The notes under the pieces: generated by a model
What the model saw: the letters and a program-made list of their open reading frames with translations, nothing else
The model's database searches: none
Told to the model about the DNA's origin: nothing
Part shown: one piece after another, positions 7,004-14,961 of the stretch
Numbering within the stretch: position 1 is the stretch's first letter
Layout of the letters: every line of letters begins with the position of its first letter
Program-made: the position numbers and the translations under genes
From: G020350405 sp964513655
GTDB taxonomy: Bacteria; Planctomycetota; Phycisphaerae; Sedimentisphaerales; Anaerobacaceae
Assembly (NCBI GenBank): GCA_964513655.1
Contig: CAZENQ010000025.1
Location: 1-35,377 of the forward strand
Reading direction: 5' to 3'
Length of the DNA stretch: 35,377 nucleotides

Positions 7004-9100
7004 TTATTCCACCTCTAAAGCCTCGACCAACCGTGGTATGGCATCCTCAATATTTCCGACAATATAGTAATCGCAATGTTTGAATATCGGTGCGTTTGGG
7101 TCGTTGTTGACCGCGACTATGGTTTCAGCGTTGGCGAGGCCTATCATATGCTGAATGGCACCGGATATGCCCAAAGCGATGTAGAGTTTCGGCCCGACGC
7201 TCGTGCCCGTCTGGCCGACCTGGTGTGACCGCTCAATAAAACCCTGTTCTACCGCGGCACGCGAAGCGCCTTTTTCAACCTGCACACTCAACCTCTTGCC
7301 CAAAGCATCGCAAAGTGAGCTTACGAGCCGTTCGTAGTTGTCGCGGCTTTGCATCCCTTTGCCGCCGCTGACAATTATCTCGGCATTGAAGTTAACATCG
7401 CCGGTGCCCAGTTCCGTTTGTATAATCTCCAGTCTGATATCGTCGGCAGAGAGTCCCATATTGTGTCTGATGATTTTGCCTGTTCGCGACCCGTCGGCTT
7501 GTAGTCTTTTCATAACCCCCGGTCTTGCCGTGGCCATTTGTGACTTTGAGTTCTTCGTGTAGATAGTCGCCATGACGTTTCCGCCCAGGGCCGGTCTGGT
7601 CTGCAGAAGGATGCCTATCTGGCCCTTTCGCGAACTGTCCCCGATATCAAGCGAAGTGCAATCGGCGGTAAGACCGCACTGGACACGGTATGAAACCATC
7701 GGTGCGAGCATTCTGCCTCGTGGGGTTGCCCCGAACAAAACGATTTGCGGCCCGTGCGTACTTATGCAGTCGGCAACGGCCTTTCGATGTGCCGTAGGGT
7801 AGAATTCACTGAGCAGCTTGTCCTCAATAATATAGATATTATCTGCACCGGCACCGATTAATTCTTTTGCCATTGGCTCGACCTTGTATCCGGCCAAACA
7901 TACTCCTACCTTCGTTTCCAGAGAGTCCGCAAGGTCCCGAGCCTTGCCGACAAGCTCGAACGTGGACGGATGTACCTGTTCACCATTGTGTTCGGCTACA
8001 ACCCAGACCTCGCCTTCGTAGCTTGGTTTTGTCAACTGCAGGCCCTCTAACATATCCTCGAGAGCCCTTTTGTGGAAATGCTCTCCCGATTGGTCCAGAA
8101 TTCTTCCCTTGATGTATTCCTCAATCCCGCTGACCTCGTCGATGCCGAGCTGCTTTAGTGTACGGGTCAAAATTTCAAAAGCTTCTTTTTCCTTTTTTGT
8201 TCCCTCGAAGCTTCTGTCGAACTTGTCCGCGCGTTTGCCGGGCAGAATGTAGCGGTTTGTTTGCGTTTTACCGCTCTCGCCGGTCTGGTCTTTCCCCTCT
8301 TTGAAACAATCAGCGATTTCTTCGACTAAAGATTGTACATCCCCGAGCTGTTTGCATTTCCTTCTGCTTTTGGGCGGCGGGAAAACGCGCATCACGCTTG
8401 TTTTCGAGCCTTTGGCTCCAATGTAGGGTGCTTTGATGTCATCGCCGGACCAGCAGTTAACTTCCATTCTGTTTGCTCTTCGCGTGCCTGCGAATGTGGC
8501 AAACAGCGGATACTCATATTTGGCGACGGTGACCACCGCCGGCAGTTTCTTCGTGGCTACCACCTGGCTGCCTCCGCTGATGATGCGTGTGAACTCAAAG
8601 CGCCCGTTTCGGTATTCAGCTTTAGTGACATAAGCTATGCAGGGCACCGACAGCTCCTCAGCGATTTGCGGGGGCACCTGAGCCGTGTCGCCGTCCACCG
8701 ACTGCATTCCACTTATCACATAGTAATCATCGTTGCCTTTGAAAATGCCTTTTACTATCTTTCTGATGGCATAAGCCAGCGGATTCGCCGTAGCCCACGT
8801 GTCGGCGCCGCCTAAGGCACGGTCAGTCAGCAGTATCGCCATATCCGCGCATCTGCTAAGGCTGTATCGCAGAACTGCTTCGGCCATGGGCGGCCCCATA
8901 CTTAACGCAATAATTTTGCCTTGCCTGTCCCCGCTGTCCGTCTGCATACGATTGGCGAAAGCTAATGCCCGTGAGTCCAGTTCGTTAATTACGCTGGGTA
9001 GCCGCGTCCGGATGAGCGTGCCGGTCTCAGGGTCGAACGCGTTGTCGGTGATTTGCGTCACGTCCGGGACTTGCTTTACCAGAACTATGTAATTGGTCAT
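7004..9100 (-). CDS. electron transfer flavoprotein, fused beta and alpha subunits
   Basis: One 698-residue chain combines EtfB and EtfA, normally separate subunits of a soluble heterodimer. Residues 1 to about 250 are EtfB (MTNYIVLVKQVPDVTQ, ELDSRALAFANRM, SVDGDTAQVPPQIAEEL). A charged linker of about 105 residues with no recognised domain follows. From about residue 360 it is EtfA (VWVVAEHNGEQVHPST; then the FAD-binding part with VSGGKGMQSRDNYE, SHQVGQTGTSVGP, LYIALGISGAIQHMIG and VAVNNDPNAPIF). The usual SGGRG arginine appears as lysine. The ATG at 9100, with GAGAG upstream, matches the true EtfB N-terminus; the frame runs 46 codons further up but that part is not EtfB-like. Its partner ETF-QO follows after 6 bases. 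Confidence 0.93.
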   Translation of the reverse strand: MTNYIVLVKQVPDVTQITDNAFDPETGTLIRTRLPSVINELDSRALAFANRMQTDSGDRQGKIIALSMGPPMAEAVLRYSLSRCADMAILLTDRALGGADTWATANPLAYAIRKIVKGIFKGNDDYYVISGMQSVDGDTAQVPPQIAEELSVPCIAYVTKAEYRNGRFEFTRIISGGSQVVATKKLPAVVTVAKYEYPLFATFAGTRRANRMEVNCWSGDDIKAPYIGAKGSKTSVMRVFPPPKSRRKCKQLGDVQSLVEEIADCFKEGKDQTGESGKTQTNRYILPGKRADKFDRSFEGTKKEKEAFEILTRTLKQLGIDEVSGIEEYIKGRILDQSGEHFHKRALEDMLEGLQLTKPSYEGEVWVVAEHNGEQVHPSTFELVGKARDLADSLETKVGVCLAGYKVEPMAKELIGAGADNIYIIEDKLLSEFYPTAHRKAVADCISTHGPQIVLFGATPRGRMLAPMVSYRVQCGLTADCTSLDIGDSSRKGQIGILLQTRPALGGNVMATIYTKNSKSQMATARPGVMKRLQADGSRTGKIIRHNMGLSADDIRLEIIQTELGTGDVNFNAEIIVSGGKGMQSRDNYERLVSSLCDALGKRLSVQVEKGASRAAVEQGFIERSHQVGQTGTSVGPKLYIALGISGAIQHMIGLANAETIVAVNNDPNAPIFKHCDYYIVGNIEDAIPRLVEALEVE

Positions 9101-9651
9101 AAGATATCTCTCATAAACTCTAACGCTGCCGCACCGCCATACTGTCTCTAAATAGAGATTGTCGCCTAATCTCTCCTCGCCCTGACACACACAATGCGCA
9201 TCGATATTTTCCGGATAGTTACTTCGCGGCAACGCCACCGGGCTTGCTTGTTGCAGAACATCAGAATCAACCTATCAGCCCCCGTCGCTGATGATTGTTG
9301 AGTTCCTTGTATTTTTTCATCGAGTCAGATTCTCACATTTATCAGAACAAAAACCTAATAAAACGCTTACGTTGTGCTGTATTTTACACAAAATCATGTC
9401 TGAACGCACGACTTTATTTGGCAGATCTGCGTTTAGCCTTCCCCGGCCCTTGATACTGAATCCGCAATACTGGAGACTTGTAGGCTTTTAAAGACACGGC
9501 CGCTTAATAATTGACATTTGTCCATTAGCGGTGCCGCGGTTGTTTCTTGCTATAGAGTTTTACCCATCGTACAATTGACGCTTGTGCAAAAGCAAATGTA
9601 AGAAAACCCTGTGGTGGCTCTAATGTTAGGGATTGCTCTTGTAAGGACCTT
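9101..9651. other. intergenic region between divergent genes
   Basis: This 551-base stretch separates the fused ETF gene (minus) from the methyltransferase gene (plus). I see a small inverted repeat TCTCTA-AA-TAGAGA at 9145-9158 and no convincing gene. Several TTGAC-type hexamers occur (for example near 9510 and 9575), but none has a good -10 at proper spacing, so no promoter is called. A 66-codon plus-strand frame at 9291-9491 has no family resemblance. Confidence 0.5.
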
Positions 9652-10617
9652 ATGATGAAGAAAGCGTTAATTTCTATCGGCGAATCAATTCACGCCTCTA
9701 TTCCCAAAATCGGCGAGAAAATGAGGCAGTTAGCCGCTCTCGGATCCGATGCGTATTCGAAACCATCCGAACCGTTGAATTATATCAAGGCCCTGATTGA
9801 GTCTCAGGCCTCCGAGGGCGCTGATTATATTGCCGTCAACCTCGATGCCTTTGGCGAGAGCGACCCGCAGGTTGCTATTGATATGATGCTTGAGTACGTA
9901 AGAATGGTCCGCAGGTGGGGCGGTGGCGTGCCGATTTGCATCGATAGCAGCAACGATGATGTCCTGATAGCTGCGCTTAAGGGGTGGTACAATACCGACC
10001 GGAAACTCGCCCAGCCGCTTTTAAATTCCGTCAAGGTCTATACTACAGATAACATCCTGCCGCTGAAAAAGGATTTCGACTTTGCCCTTGTCGGTCTTTT
10101 GGTAAGTGAAGAAGCGCCCACCGGCCCGGGCGGCTCGCACTCGGTTGATGAGCTTTATTCGCTGGCGAAGCAGATTTTTGAGGCGGCGGTTGGCAAATAC
10201 GGTTTTGAACCGGGCGAAATATTCTTTGACTCGACGGTATTTCCGCTGGCGATAGATATGCCGATGGAGCCGAACGTCCCCGGCTATACATACCGGGCGT
10301 TCGAGACAATAAAGAAAATCAAGAGCGACCCGAAGCTAAAGGGCGTCCATTGCTCGCTCGGAATCAGCAACTGCGTTCGCGATTTGCCGGGCCGGAGAAT
10401 CGGCGTCTGCAGGGCGTATGTGGCGAAAGCAATGGAGTATGGTCTTGATGCCGGTATCGTTAACGTTGCACATCATTACGGCCGCGTTGAGCCGGCGCCG
10501 GATTTGCTGGAATTGGTCGATGCCTATGCGAAGATGGACGGCTCAGCCGAAAAAATGAACAAGGTAATGACACTGATGGGCAGCTTCTGCCAGCAGTGCA
10601 GAAAGCCGGCCAAGTAG
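9652..10617 (+). CDS. pterin-binding methyltransferase of the methyltetrahydrofolate (AcsE/MetH-like) family
   Basis: A 321-residue TIM-barrel protein related to methyltetrahydrofolate:corrinoid methyltransferases and dihydropteroate synthase. The barrel order is visible: ISIGESIH, GADYIAVNLDAFGE, PICIDSSN (Asp about residue 98), QPLLNSV, FALVGLLVSEE, EIFFDSTVFPLA and HCSLGISNCVRDLP. The aspartates and asparagines that bind the pterin in AcsE-type enzymes have counterparts in CIDSSN, LLNSV, FFDSTV and GISNC. It is longer than AcsE (about 260) and ends with FCQQCRK, a CxxC that might bind metal. The ATG follows AAGGA. It stands alone: no corrinoid protein, acsCD or metH piece is adjacent, so the methyl acceptor is unknown. 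It converges with the pseudopilin gene. Confidence 0.72.
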   Translation: MMKKALISIGESIHASIPKIGEKMRQLAALGSDAYSKPSEPLNYIKALIESQASEGADYIAVNLDAFGESDPQVAIDMMLEYVRMVRRWGGGVPICIDSSNDDVLIAALKGWYNTDRKLAQPLLNSVKVYTTDNILPLKKDFDFALVGLLVSEEAPTGPGGSHSVDELYSLAKQIFEAAVGKYGFEPGEIFFDSTVFPLAIDMPMEPNVPGYTYRAFETIKKIKSDPKLKGVHCSLGISNCVRDLPGRRIGVCRAYVAKAMEYGLDAGIVNVAHHYGRVEPAPDLLELVDAYAKMDGSAEKMNKVMTLMGSFCQQCRKPAK

Positions 10618-10651
10618 AAACTTATTTTGCCCAATGCTGTCCCGATTTGCA

Positions 10652-10699
10652 AAACCTCACAACCGAAAGCGATTCGCCGCCGAATCGACACTGAGGTTT
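10652..10699. repeat. nested inverted repeat between convergent genes
   Basis: An outer stem AAACCTCA (10652-10659) with TGAGGTTT (10692-10699) encloses a perfect inner 7-bp stem CGATTCG (10670-10676) with CGAATCG (10681-10687) around loop CCGC. It lies between two converging genes and stops just before the pseudopilin stop codon. No T-run follows on either strand, so it is not a classic intrinsic terminator, though it could slow or protect both 3' ends. Confidence 0.6.
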
Positions 10700-10701
10700 C
10701 A

Positions 10702-11463
10702 TCAGCGTGGCCAGTCGGTCCCTTTGATTCCGCCAATCGTCAGGTTCGCGTCCGGAAGCCCGTCGTTGGCCTCGCGAATCTCCCTGGCCTTGAGGAATCG
10801 AATCTGACCGTCAGCAAACAGGTAATTCCGGCTCCCTACCCAGCACCACCAGCCGCTGTCTTTATCCGTATCTACGCGCATATGATTGCTCAGCCATTCT
10901 CCTATGAGTATCTTTCCCGAAGGATTGGCAACGTTAGTGCTTCGCTGTGGAATCGACGGCTGGACGTTGGCACGGTCAAACGTGTCCGCCGGACTGCTCA
11001 TCGAATCTATTTGCTCCGGACTGTGATAAAACGACATCGAGTATGCATAACTGGTCGACTCATACTTCTCCTTGCTGATATGGTCCTGAGCGCACCACAG
11101 AACAGAAGGATTCTCCTCGTTGGTCTTGGTATCTAAATAAGGCTCAATAAAACCTCGCCAGCCCCGGCCCATCCAGAGCCAGTTCCCTGAAGGTAACGGG
11201 TCGTTAACTTCGCTGCAGAAATACGTGTCCTCGTTTGTCTCTAAGTACAAATTCATAGCTATATAGATTTGTTTGAGGTTGTTCGCGCATCTGACCTGCA
11301 TCGCCGCGGACCTCGCCTTGCCAAGCGACGGCATAAGCACGGAGAGCAGAACCGCAATTATCGCTATGACAACCAGCAGCTCCACAAGGGTAAAGCCGGG
11401 TCGAAGTATTTTCAGTACCTGGCCGCAGCGCCTCGTATTGAGTGTTTTGCGTTTGGTTTTCAC
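10702..11463 (-). CDS. type II secretion-like pseudopilin (planctomycete DUF1559-like)
   Basis: A 253-residue prepilin-like protein. The type IV pilin cleavage site is RPGFTLVELLVVIAIIAVLL, processed by a prepilin peptidase before the Phe and anchored by the hydrophobic helix that follows. The globular part has the MPSLGKARSAAMQVRCANNLKQI stretch (read as two overlapping segments) and ends with NYLFADGQIRFL, the DGxxxF/L pattern common in the planctomycete family with many copies per genome. The start is GTG at 11463, with a weak ribosome site and an unusually long 21-residue basic leader; a later non-ATG start such as CTG nearer the cleavage site is possible. It begins 10 bases past the glmS stop and may be cotranscribed with it, although no functional link is obvious. 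Confidence 0.85.
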   Translation of the reverse strand: MKTKRKTLNTRRCGQVLKILRPGFTLVELLVVIAIIAVLLSVLMPSLGKARSAAMQVRCANNLKQIYIAMNLYLETNEDTYFCSEVNDPLPSGNWLWMGRGWRGFIEPYLDTKTNEENPSVLWCAQDHISKEKYESTSYAYSMSFYHSPEQIDSMSSPADTFDRANVQPSIPQRSTNVANPSGKILIGEWLSNHMRVDTDKDSGWWCWVGSRNYLFADGQIRFLKAREIREANDGLPDANLTIGGIKGTDWPR

Positions 11464-11473
11464 GCTCTATAGC

Positions 11474-13342
11474 TTACTCGACTGTAACGCTTTTTGCAAG
11501 GTTGCGGGGTTTGTCCACATCGTGCCCACGAAGCACGGCCGCGTGATACGCCAGAAGCTGCAGCGGCACAACCGTCAGCATCGGCTGCAAAAGCTCCGGT
11601 GCGTCCGGAACGCAGATTAAATGGTCGGCGTGTTGTTTTATGTTCTCGTCGCCTTCTGTCGCGACGATGATGGTCTTTCCACCTCGGGCCCGCACCTCCG
11701 CGATGTTGCCCATAATCTTGTCATATTGCGGCCCGGCCGTCGCAATAAAAACCGCTGGCATGCCGTCCACGATCAAGGCGATTGGCCCGTGCTTCATCTC
11801 AGCCGCCGGCAGACCCTCGGCGTGAATGTAGCTTATCTCCTTGAGCTTCAACGCACCCTCAAGGGCAACCGGATAATTAAAACCGCGACCGAGGAAAAGC
11901 CAGTTGTTTTTCTCTATGTTCGCCGATGCGATTTTCTTGATATGCTCGGACTGCTGAAGTATTTGTTCGATTTTTTCCGGTATCTGCGAAAGCCCCTCTA
12001 TGCACTCCGCAGCTTCGACACTGCTGATATGCCTTCTTCTGCCCAGTTCAATCGCCAGCATCGCCAGCACCGTCACCTGCGCCGTAAAGGCCTTCGTACT
12101 CGCGACACCAATCTCAGGACCAACGTGCAGATATATCCCCGCGTCCGTCGTCCGCGCAATCGAGGAGCCCACTACGTTAACCACCCCCAACACCGTCGCT
12201 CCACGCTCTTTCGCCTGTTCCACCGCAGCCAGAGTGTCCGCTGTCTCCCCGGACTGGCTTATCGATATGACCACCGTCCCGTCTTCGATAATTGGATTGC
12301 GGTAGCGAAATTCACTGGCGTATTCAGTCTCTGTTGGGATGCGTACTAGATGCTCAAACAAAAACTCCCCCACCAAAGCCGCGTGGTACGCCGTCCCGCA
12401 GGCCGTCAGGATAAGCCGCTTGGTCCGTGTCAGCTCGCGCAGATACGAATCTATCCCCCCCAGTCTAATCCGTGTATTCGCTCGGTCGAGCCTGCCGCCC
12501 ATACACGTGCTCAACGCCTTCGGCTGCTCGAATATCTCCTTGAGCATGTGGTGTGTGAAACCGTCTAATTCTATCTGCTCTAATGAAAACTCAATCTCGC
12601 TCAGCTCTTTGCTGATGACAACATTATCAATGGTCTTGGTACGAAACCCTTTGGAGCTGACCGTAACCATCTCGTTGTCGGCAAGGTATATCGCCTGTGT
12701 CGTATGCTCCACAATAGCCGCAGCGTCCGACGCCAGAATGTACTCGTTATCGCCTACCCCTAAAATCAACGGACTTCCCTTCTTTGCGCCTATCAGTATG
12801 TCCGGAAAATCACAGCACACTATCGCAAGCCCGTACGTCCCTTGAAGTTCGCCGAGTCCCTGCTGGACCGCCCATTCAAACTTGTTCTGACTCGCAGACT
12901 TTTTCTGCTCCTTGCCCCCATCACCTTTCGCGTAAAAGTAACCGATTAGGTTCGCTATCACTTCTGTATCGGTTTCACTCGCGAAGCTCGCCCCTTCGCT
13001 CTGAAGCCACCTCTTCAGCGTCTCGTAGTTTTCGATAATTCCGTTATGCACAACCGCTATCTTGCCCGTATGGTCCAGATGCGGATGTGCGTTGGTAGTG
13101 TTCGGCTCGCCGTGTGTCGCCCAGCGAGTATGACCGATACCCAGCGTCTCACTCTTGTTGGGCTTATCTAAAATCTCTTCCAGAACACTGATTCTCCCGC
13201 TTGTCTTTTTGACCTTTATCCCGCCGCCGCTTAACAGTGCCACGCCCGCCGAATCGTACCCCCTGTACTCCAGACGCTTCAATCCCTCTATAAGCGTCGG
13301 CTGTGCCGCCTTCTTACCAAGATATGCCACTATCCCGCACAT
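11474..13342 (-). CDS. glmS: glutamine--fructose-6-phosphate aminotransferase (isomerizing)
   Basis: Makes glucosamine-6-phosphate from fructose-6-phosphate and glutamine, the first step to UDP-GlcNAc for cell wall and glycans. At 622 residues it is close to the usual 600-610. The N-terminal glutaminase begins MCGIVAYLGKK, where Cys2 becomes the nucleophile after Met removal, and contains RLEYRGYDSAGVAL, HTRWATHGEP and HNGIIENYE. Two SIS sugar-isomerase domains follow (TACGTAYHAAL, ISQSGETADTLAA, FLGRGFNYPVALEGALKLKE, AEGLPAAEMKHGPIALI). The C-terminus KPRNLAKSVTVE is the canonical tail. The ATG follows AAGGGA at good spacing. A short extra charged stretch (GDGGKEQKKSASQ) in the glutaminase explains the extra length. 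No glmS ribozyme core is visible in the 224-base upstream region. Confidence 0.98.
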   Translation of the reverse strand: MCGIVAYLGKKAAQPTLIEGLKRLEYRGYDSAGVALLSGGGIKVKKTSGRISVLEEILDKPNKSETLGIGHTRWATHGEPNTTNAHPHLDHTGKIAVVHNGIIENYETLKRWLQSEGASFASETDTEVIANLIGYFYAKGDGGKEQKKSASQNKFEWAVQQGLGELQGTYGLAIVCCDFPDILIGAKKGSPLILGVGDNEYILASDAAAIVEHTTQAIYLADNEMVTVSSKGFRTKTIDNVVISKELSEIEFSLEQIELDGFTHHMLKEIFEQPKALSTCMGGRLDRANTRIRLGGIDSYLRELTRTKRLILTACGTAYHAALVGEFLFEHLVRIPTETEYASEFRYRNPIIEDGTVVISISQSGETADTLAAVEQAKERGATVLGVVNVVGSSIARTTDAGIYLHVGPEIGVASTKAFTAQVTVLAMLAIELGRRRHISSVEAAECIEGLSQIPEKIEQILQQSEHIKKIASANIEKNNWLFLGRGFNYPVALEGALKLKEISYIHAEGLPAAEMKHGPIALIVDGMPAVFIATAGPQYDKIMGNIAEVRARGGKTIIVATEGDENIKQHADHLICVPDAPELLQPMLTVVPLQLLAYHAAVLRGHDVDKPRNLAKSVTVE

Positions 13343-13464
13343 CAGAATTCCCTTGAACTACAAACAGCAAATGCCTAATTAAATCGGCAAGAACGACCGT
13401 TAACCTAACCCAAAAGCAAACTCCAAACCAGGCACCTTCCAATAATCTCTGTACATTTACGACT

Positions 13465-13493
13465 ATTATAGAAAAATCCACCACATCCACCAA
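13465..13493 (-). promoter_or_regulatory. candidate promoter for glmS
   Basis: On the minus strand a perfect TATAAT (13465-13470) lies 17 bases after TTGGTG (13488-13493). Transcription would start near 13458, leaving a leader of about 115 bases before the glmS ATG. The -10 and spacing are ideal; the -35 keeps only the TTG. Confidence 0.5.
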
Positions 13494-13530
13494 TGCAATT
13501 CTGCTTATTTGCTCCATTAGATATTATCAT

Positions 13531-13559
13531 TTGACGGCTCTATTTTTATGCGGTTTAAT
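13531..13559 (+). promoter_or_regulatory. promoter of hisHF giving a probable leaderless mRNA
   Basis: TTGACG (13531-13536) and TTTAAT (13554-13559) are 17 bases apart. The predicted transcription start, about 7 bases past the -10, falls at 13566-13567, which is the hisH ATG itself. The sequence directly before the ATG is only A and T, with no Shine-Dalgarno motif, which fits leaderless translation. Confidence 0.55.
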
Positions 13560-13566
13560 TTAATTT

Positions 13567-14184
13567 ATGATTGTTGTTATTGATTACAATGTCGGAAACG
13601 TGAAAAGCGTCTGCAACGCCTTCCACCACATAGGCTGCGAGGCGAAGCTAAGCGCTGAGCCTGTGGATATCGAGGCCGCCACTGGCCTCGTTCTGCCCGG
13701 CGTCGCCGCCTTCGGCTATGCCGTAAGTGCATTGGGCTCGTTAGCCGAAACCATAAAAAAAGCCGCCTTGAACGGCAAACCTCTGCTCGGTATCTGTGTC
13801 GGCTACCAGATGCTCTTCGACCAGAGCTGTGAGTACGGCCAACACACCGGCCTCGGTCTCGTATCCGGGAACGTCGTCCCGCTGCCCACGGACCAGGTAG
13901 TCCCGCATATGGGATGGAACCTCGTAGAGTTGCCCGAAGATATGGATTTATTCACCGACCTCGGAAAAGACAAGCACTTCTACTTCGCCCACTCTTTCTA
14001 TGCCGATGTCACCGACACCGACGCCAGGATCGCCTGCACCGATTATGGCTTCCCATTGCCGGCGGCCGTACAGAAAAAAAACATCTATGGAACACAGTTC
14101 CACCCGGAAAAAAGCGCAAAAACCGGCCTGAAGGTCCTGCAAAATTTCGCCAAAATCTGCGAAAAGGGTAACGAACAATGCTGA
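13567..14184 (+). CDS. hisH: imidazole glycerol phosphate synthase, glutamine amidotransferase subunit
   Basis: The glutaminase half of the enzyme that makes imidazole glycerol phosphate and AICAR in histidine synthesis; it feeds ammonia to HisF. At 205 residues it is standard length. It begins MIVVIDYNVGNVKSVCNAF. The nucleophile cysteine is in LLGICVGYQMLFD, and the His-Glu pair of the triad is in YGTQFHPEKSAKTG. The oxyanion-type VPHMGWN motif is also present. The ATG at 13567 has no ribosome site; the promoter suggests a leaderless transcript. The stop overlaps the hisF start by 7 bases, so translation of the two is coupled, as expected for a 1:1 complex. Confidence 0.96.
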   Translation: MIVVIDYNVGNVKSVCNAFHHIGCEAKLSAEPVDIEAATGLVLPGVAAFGYAVSALGSLAETIKKAALNGKPLLGICVGYQMLFDQSCEYGQHTGLGLVSGNVVPLPTDQVVPHMGWNLVELPEDMDLFTDLGKDKHFYFAHSFYADVTDTDARIACTDYGFPLPAAVQKKNIYGTQFHPEKSAKTGLKVLQNFAKICEKGNEQC

Positions 14185-14942
14185 CAAAGAGAATCATCCC
14201 CTGTCTTGACGTCAAAGACGGTCGCGTCGTCAAGGGCATAAAATTCCTGAACCTCCGCGATGCCGGCGACCCCGTCGAGTTCGGCGCAAGATACAGCGAC
14301 GAAGGTGCCGATGAGCTCGTCTTCCTCGACATTACCGCCACCATTCGTTCCCGCGAAACAATCGTCGAACTCGTCGAGAAGGTCGCCGAAAACGTCTTCA
14401 TCCCCTTCACGGTCGGAGGCGGCATCCAGACAGTCGAGCAGATGGATACCCTCCTGCGAAGCGGCGCGGAAAAAGTCTCCGTCAATACCGCCGCCGTACA
14501 AAACCCGGACCTGCTCACCGAGGCCGCCCAGCGCTTCGGAAGCCAGTGCACAGTAATTGCCATTGATGCCCGCCGCTCAAAACAACACACTGGCAGATGG
14601 CAGGTCTGCGTAAAGGCGGGCTCCGAACCTACCGACATCGACGTTGTTGAATGGGCCGCAAAGGCCGAGAAGCTTGGCGCAGGCGAAATACTCCTGACCT
14701 CTATGGACGCCGACGGCACCAAGGCCGGCTACGACAACGAACTCAACAAAGCGGTAACCGATGCCGTCAATATCCCCGTAATCGCGTCCGGTGGGGCAGG
14801 AACCCTCGACCACCTTTACGACGCCATTACTATCGGCAATGCAGACGCCGTCCTAATGGCCTCAATCACCCACTTCCAGAGCTACACTATAAACCAAATG
14901 AAACAATACCTCAAAGACCGCGGAGTCCCCGTAAACCTGTAA
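14178..14942 (+). CDS. hisF: imidazole glycerol phosphate synthase, cyclase subunit
   Basis: The (beta/alpha)8-barrel partner of HisH that closes the imidazole ring using ammonia from glutamine. It is 254 residues, the usual size. The N-terminus MLTKRIIPCLDVKDGRVVKG carries the catalytic Asp11 region. The opposite catalytic aspartate is in EILLTSMDADGTKAGYD. Phosphate-binding loops are visible as PFTVGGGIQTVEQM and VIASGGAGTLDHL. The ATG lies within the end of hisH (7-base overlap). Other his genes are not in the window, so the histidine pathway is split in this genome. It converges on the GH106-like gene, with only 19 bases between the stops and no obvious terminator. Confidence 0.97.
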   Translation: MLTKRIIPCLDVKDGRVVKGIKFLNLRDAGDPVEFGARYSDEGADELVFLDITATIRSRETIVELVEKVAENVFIPFTVGGGIQTVEQMDTLLRSGAEKVSVNTAAVQNPDLLTEAAQRFGSQCTVIAIDARRSKQHTGRWQVCVKAGSEPTDIDVVEWAAKAEKLGAGEILLTSMDADGTKAGYDNELNKAVTDAVNIPVIASGGAGTLDHLYDAITIGNADAVLMASITHFQSYTINQMKQYLKDRGVPVNL

Positions 14943-14961
14943 TCCCCCAAGGCCGGCTGCC

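Noticed and set aside
7004..9238. 46-codon extension of the fused ETF frame upstream of 9100
   Set aside because: The extension (up to 9238) does not resemble EtfB; the ATG at 9100 gives the canonical MTNYIVLVKQVPD start with a GAGAG ribosome site.
13343..13566. Possible glmS ribozyme upstream of glmS
   Set aside because: The conserved ribozyme core (AGCGCCAGAAC-type motif and pseudoknot partners) was not found; only a promoter and AT-rich sequence are visible.
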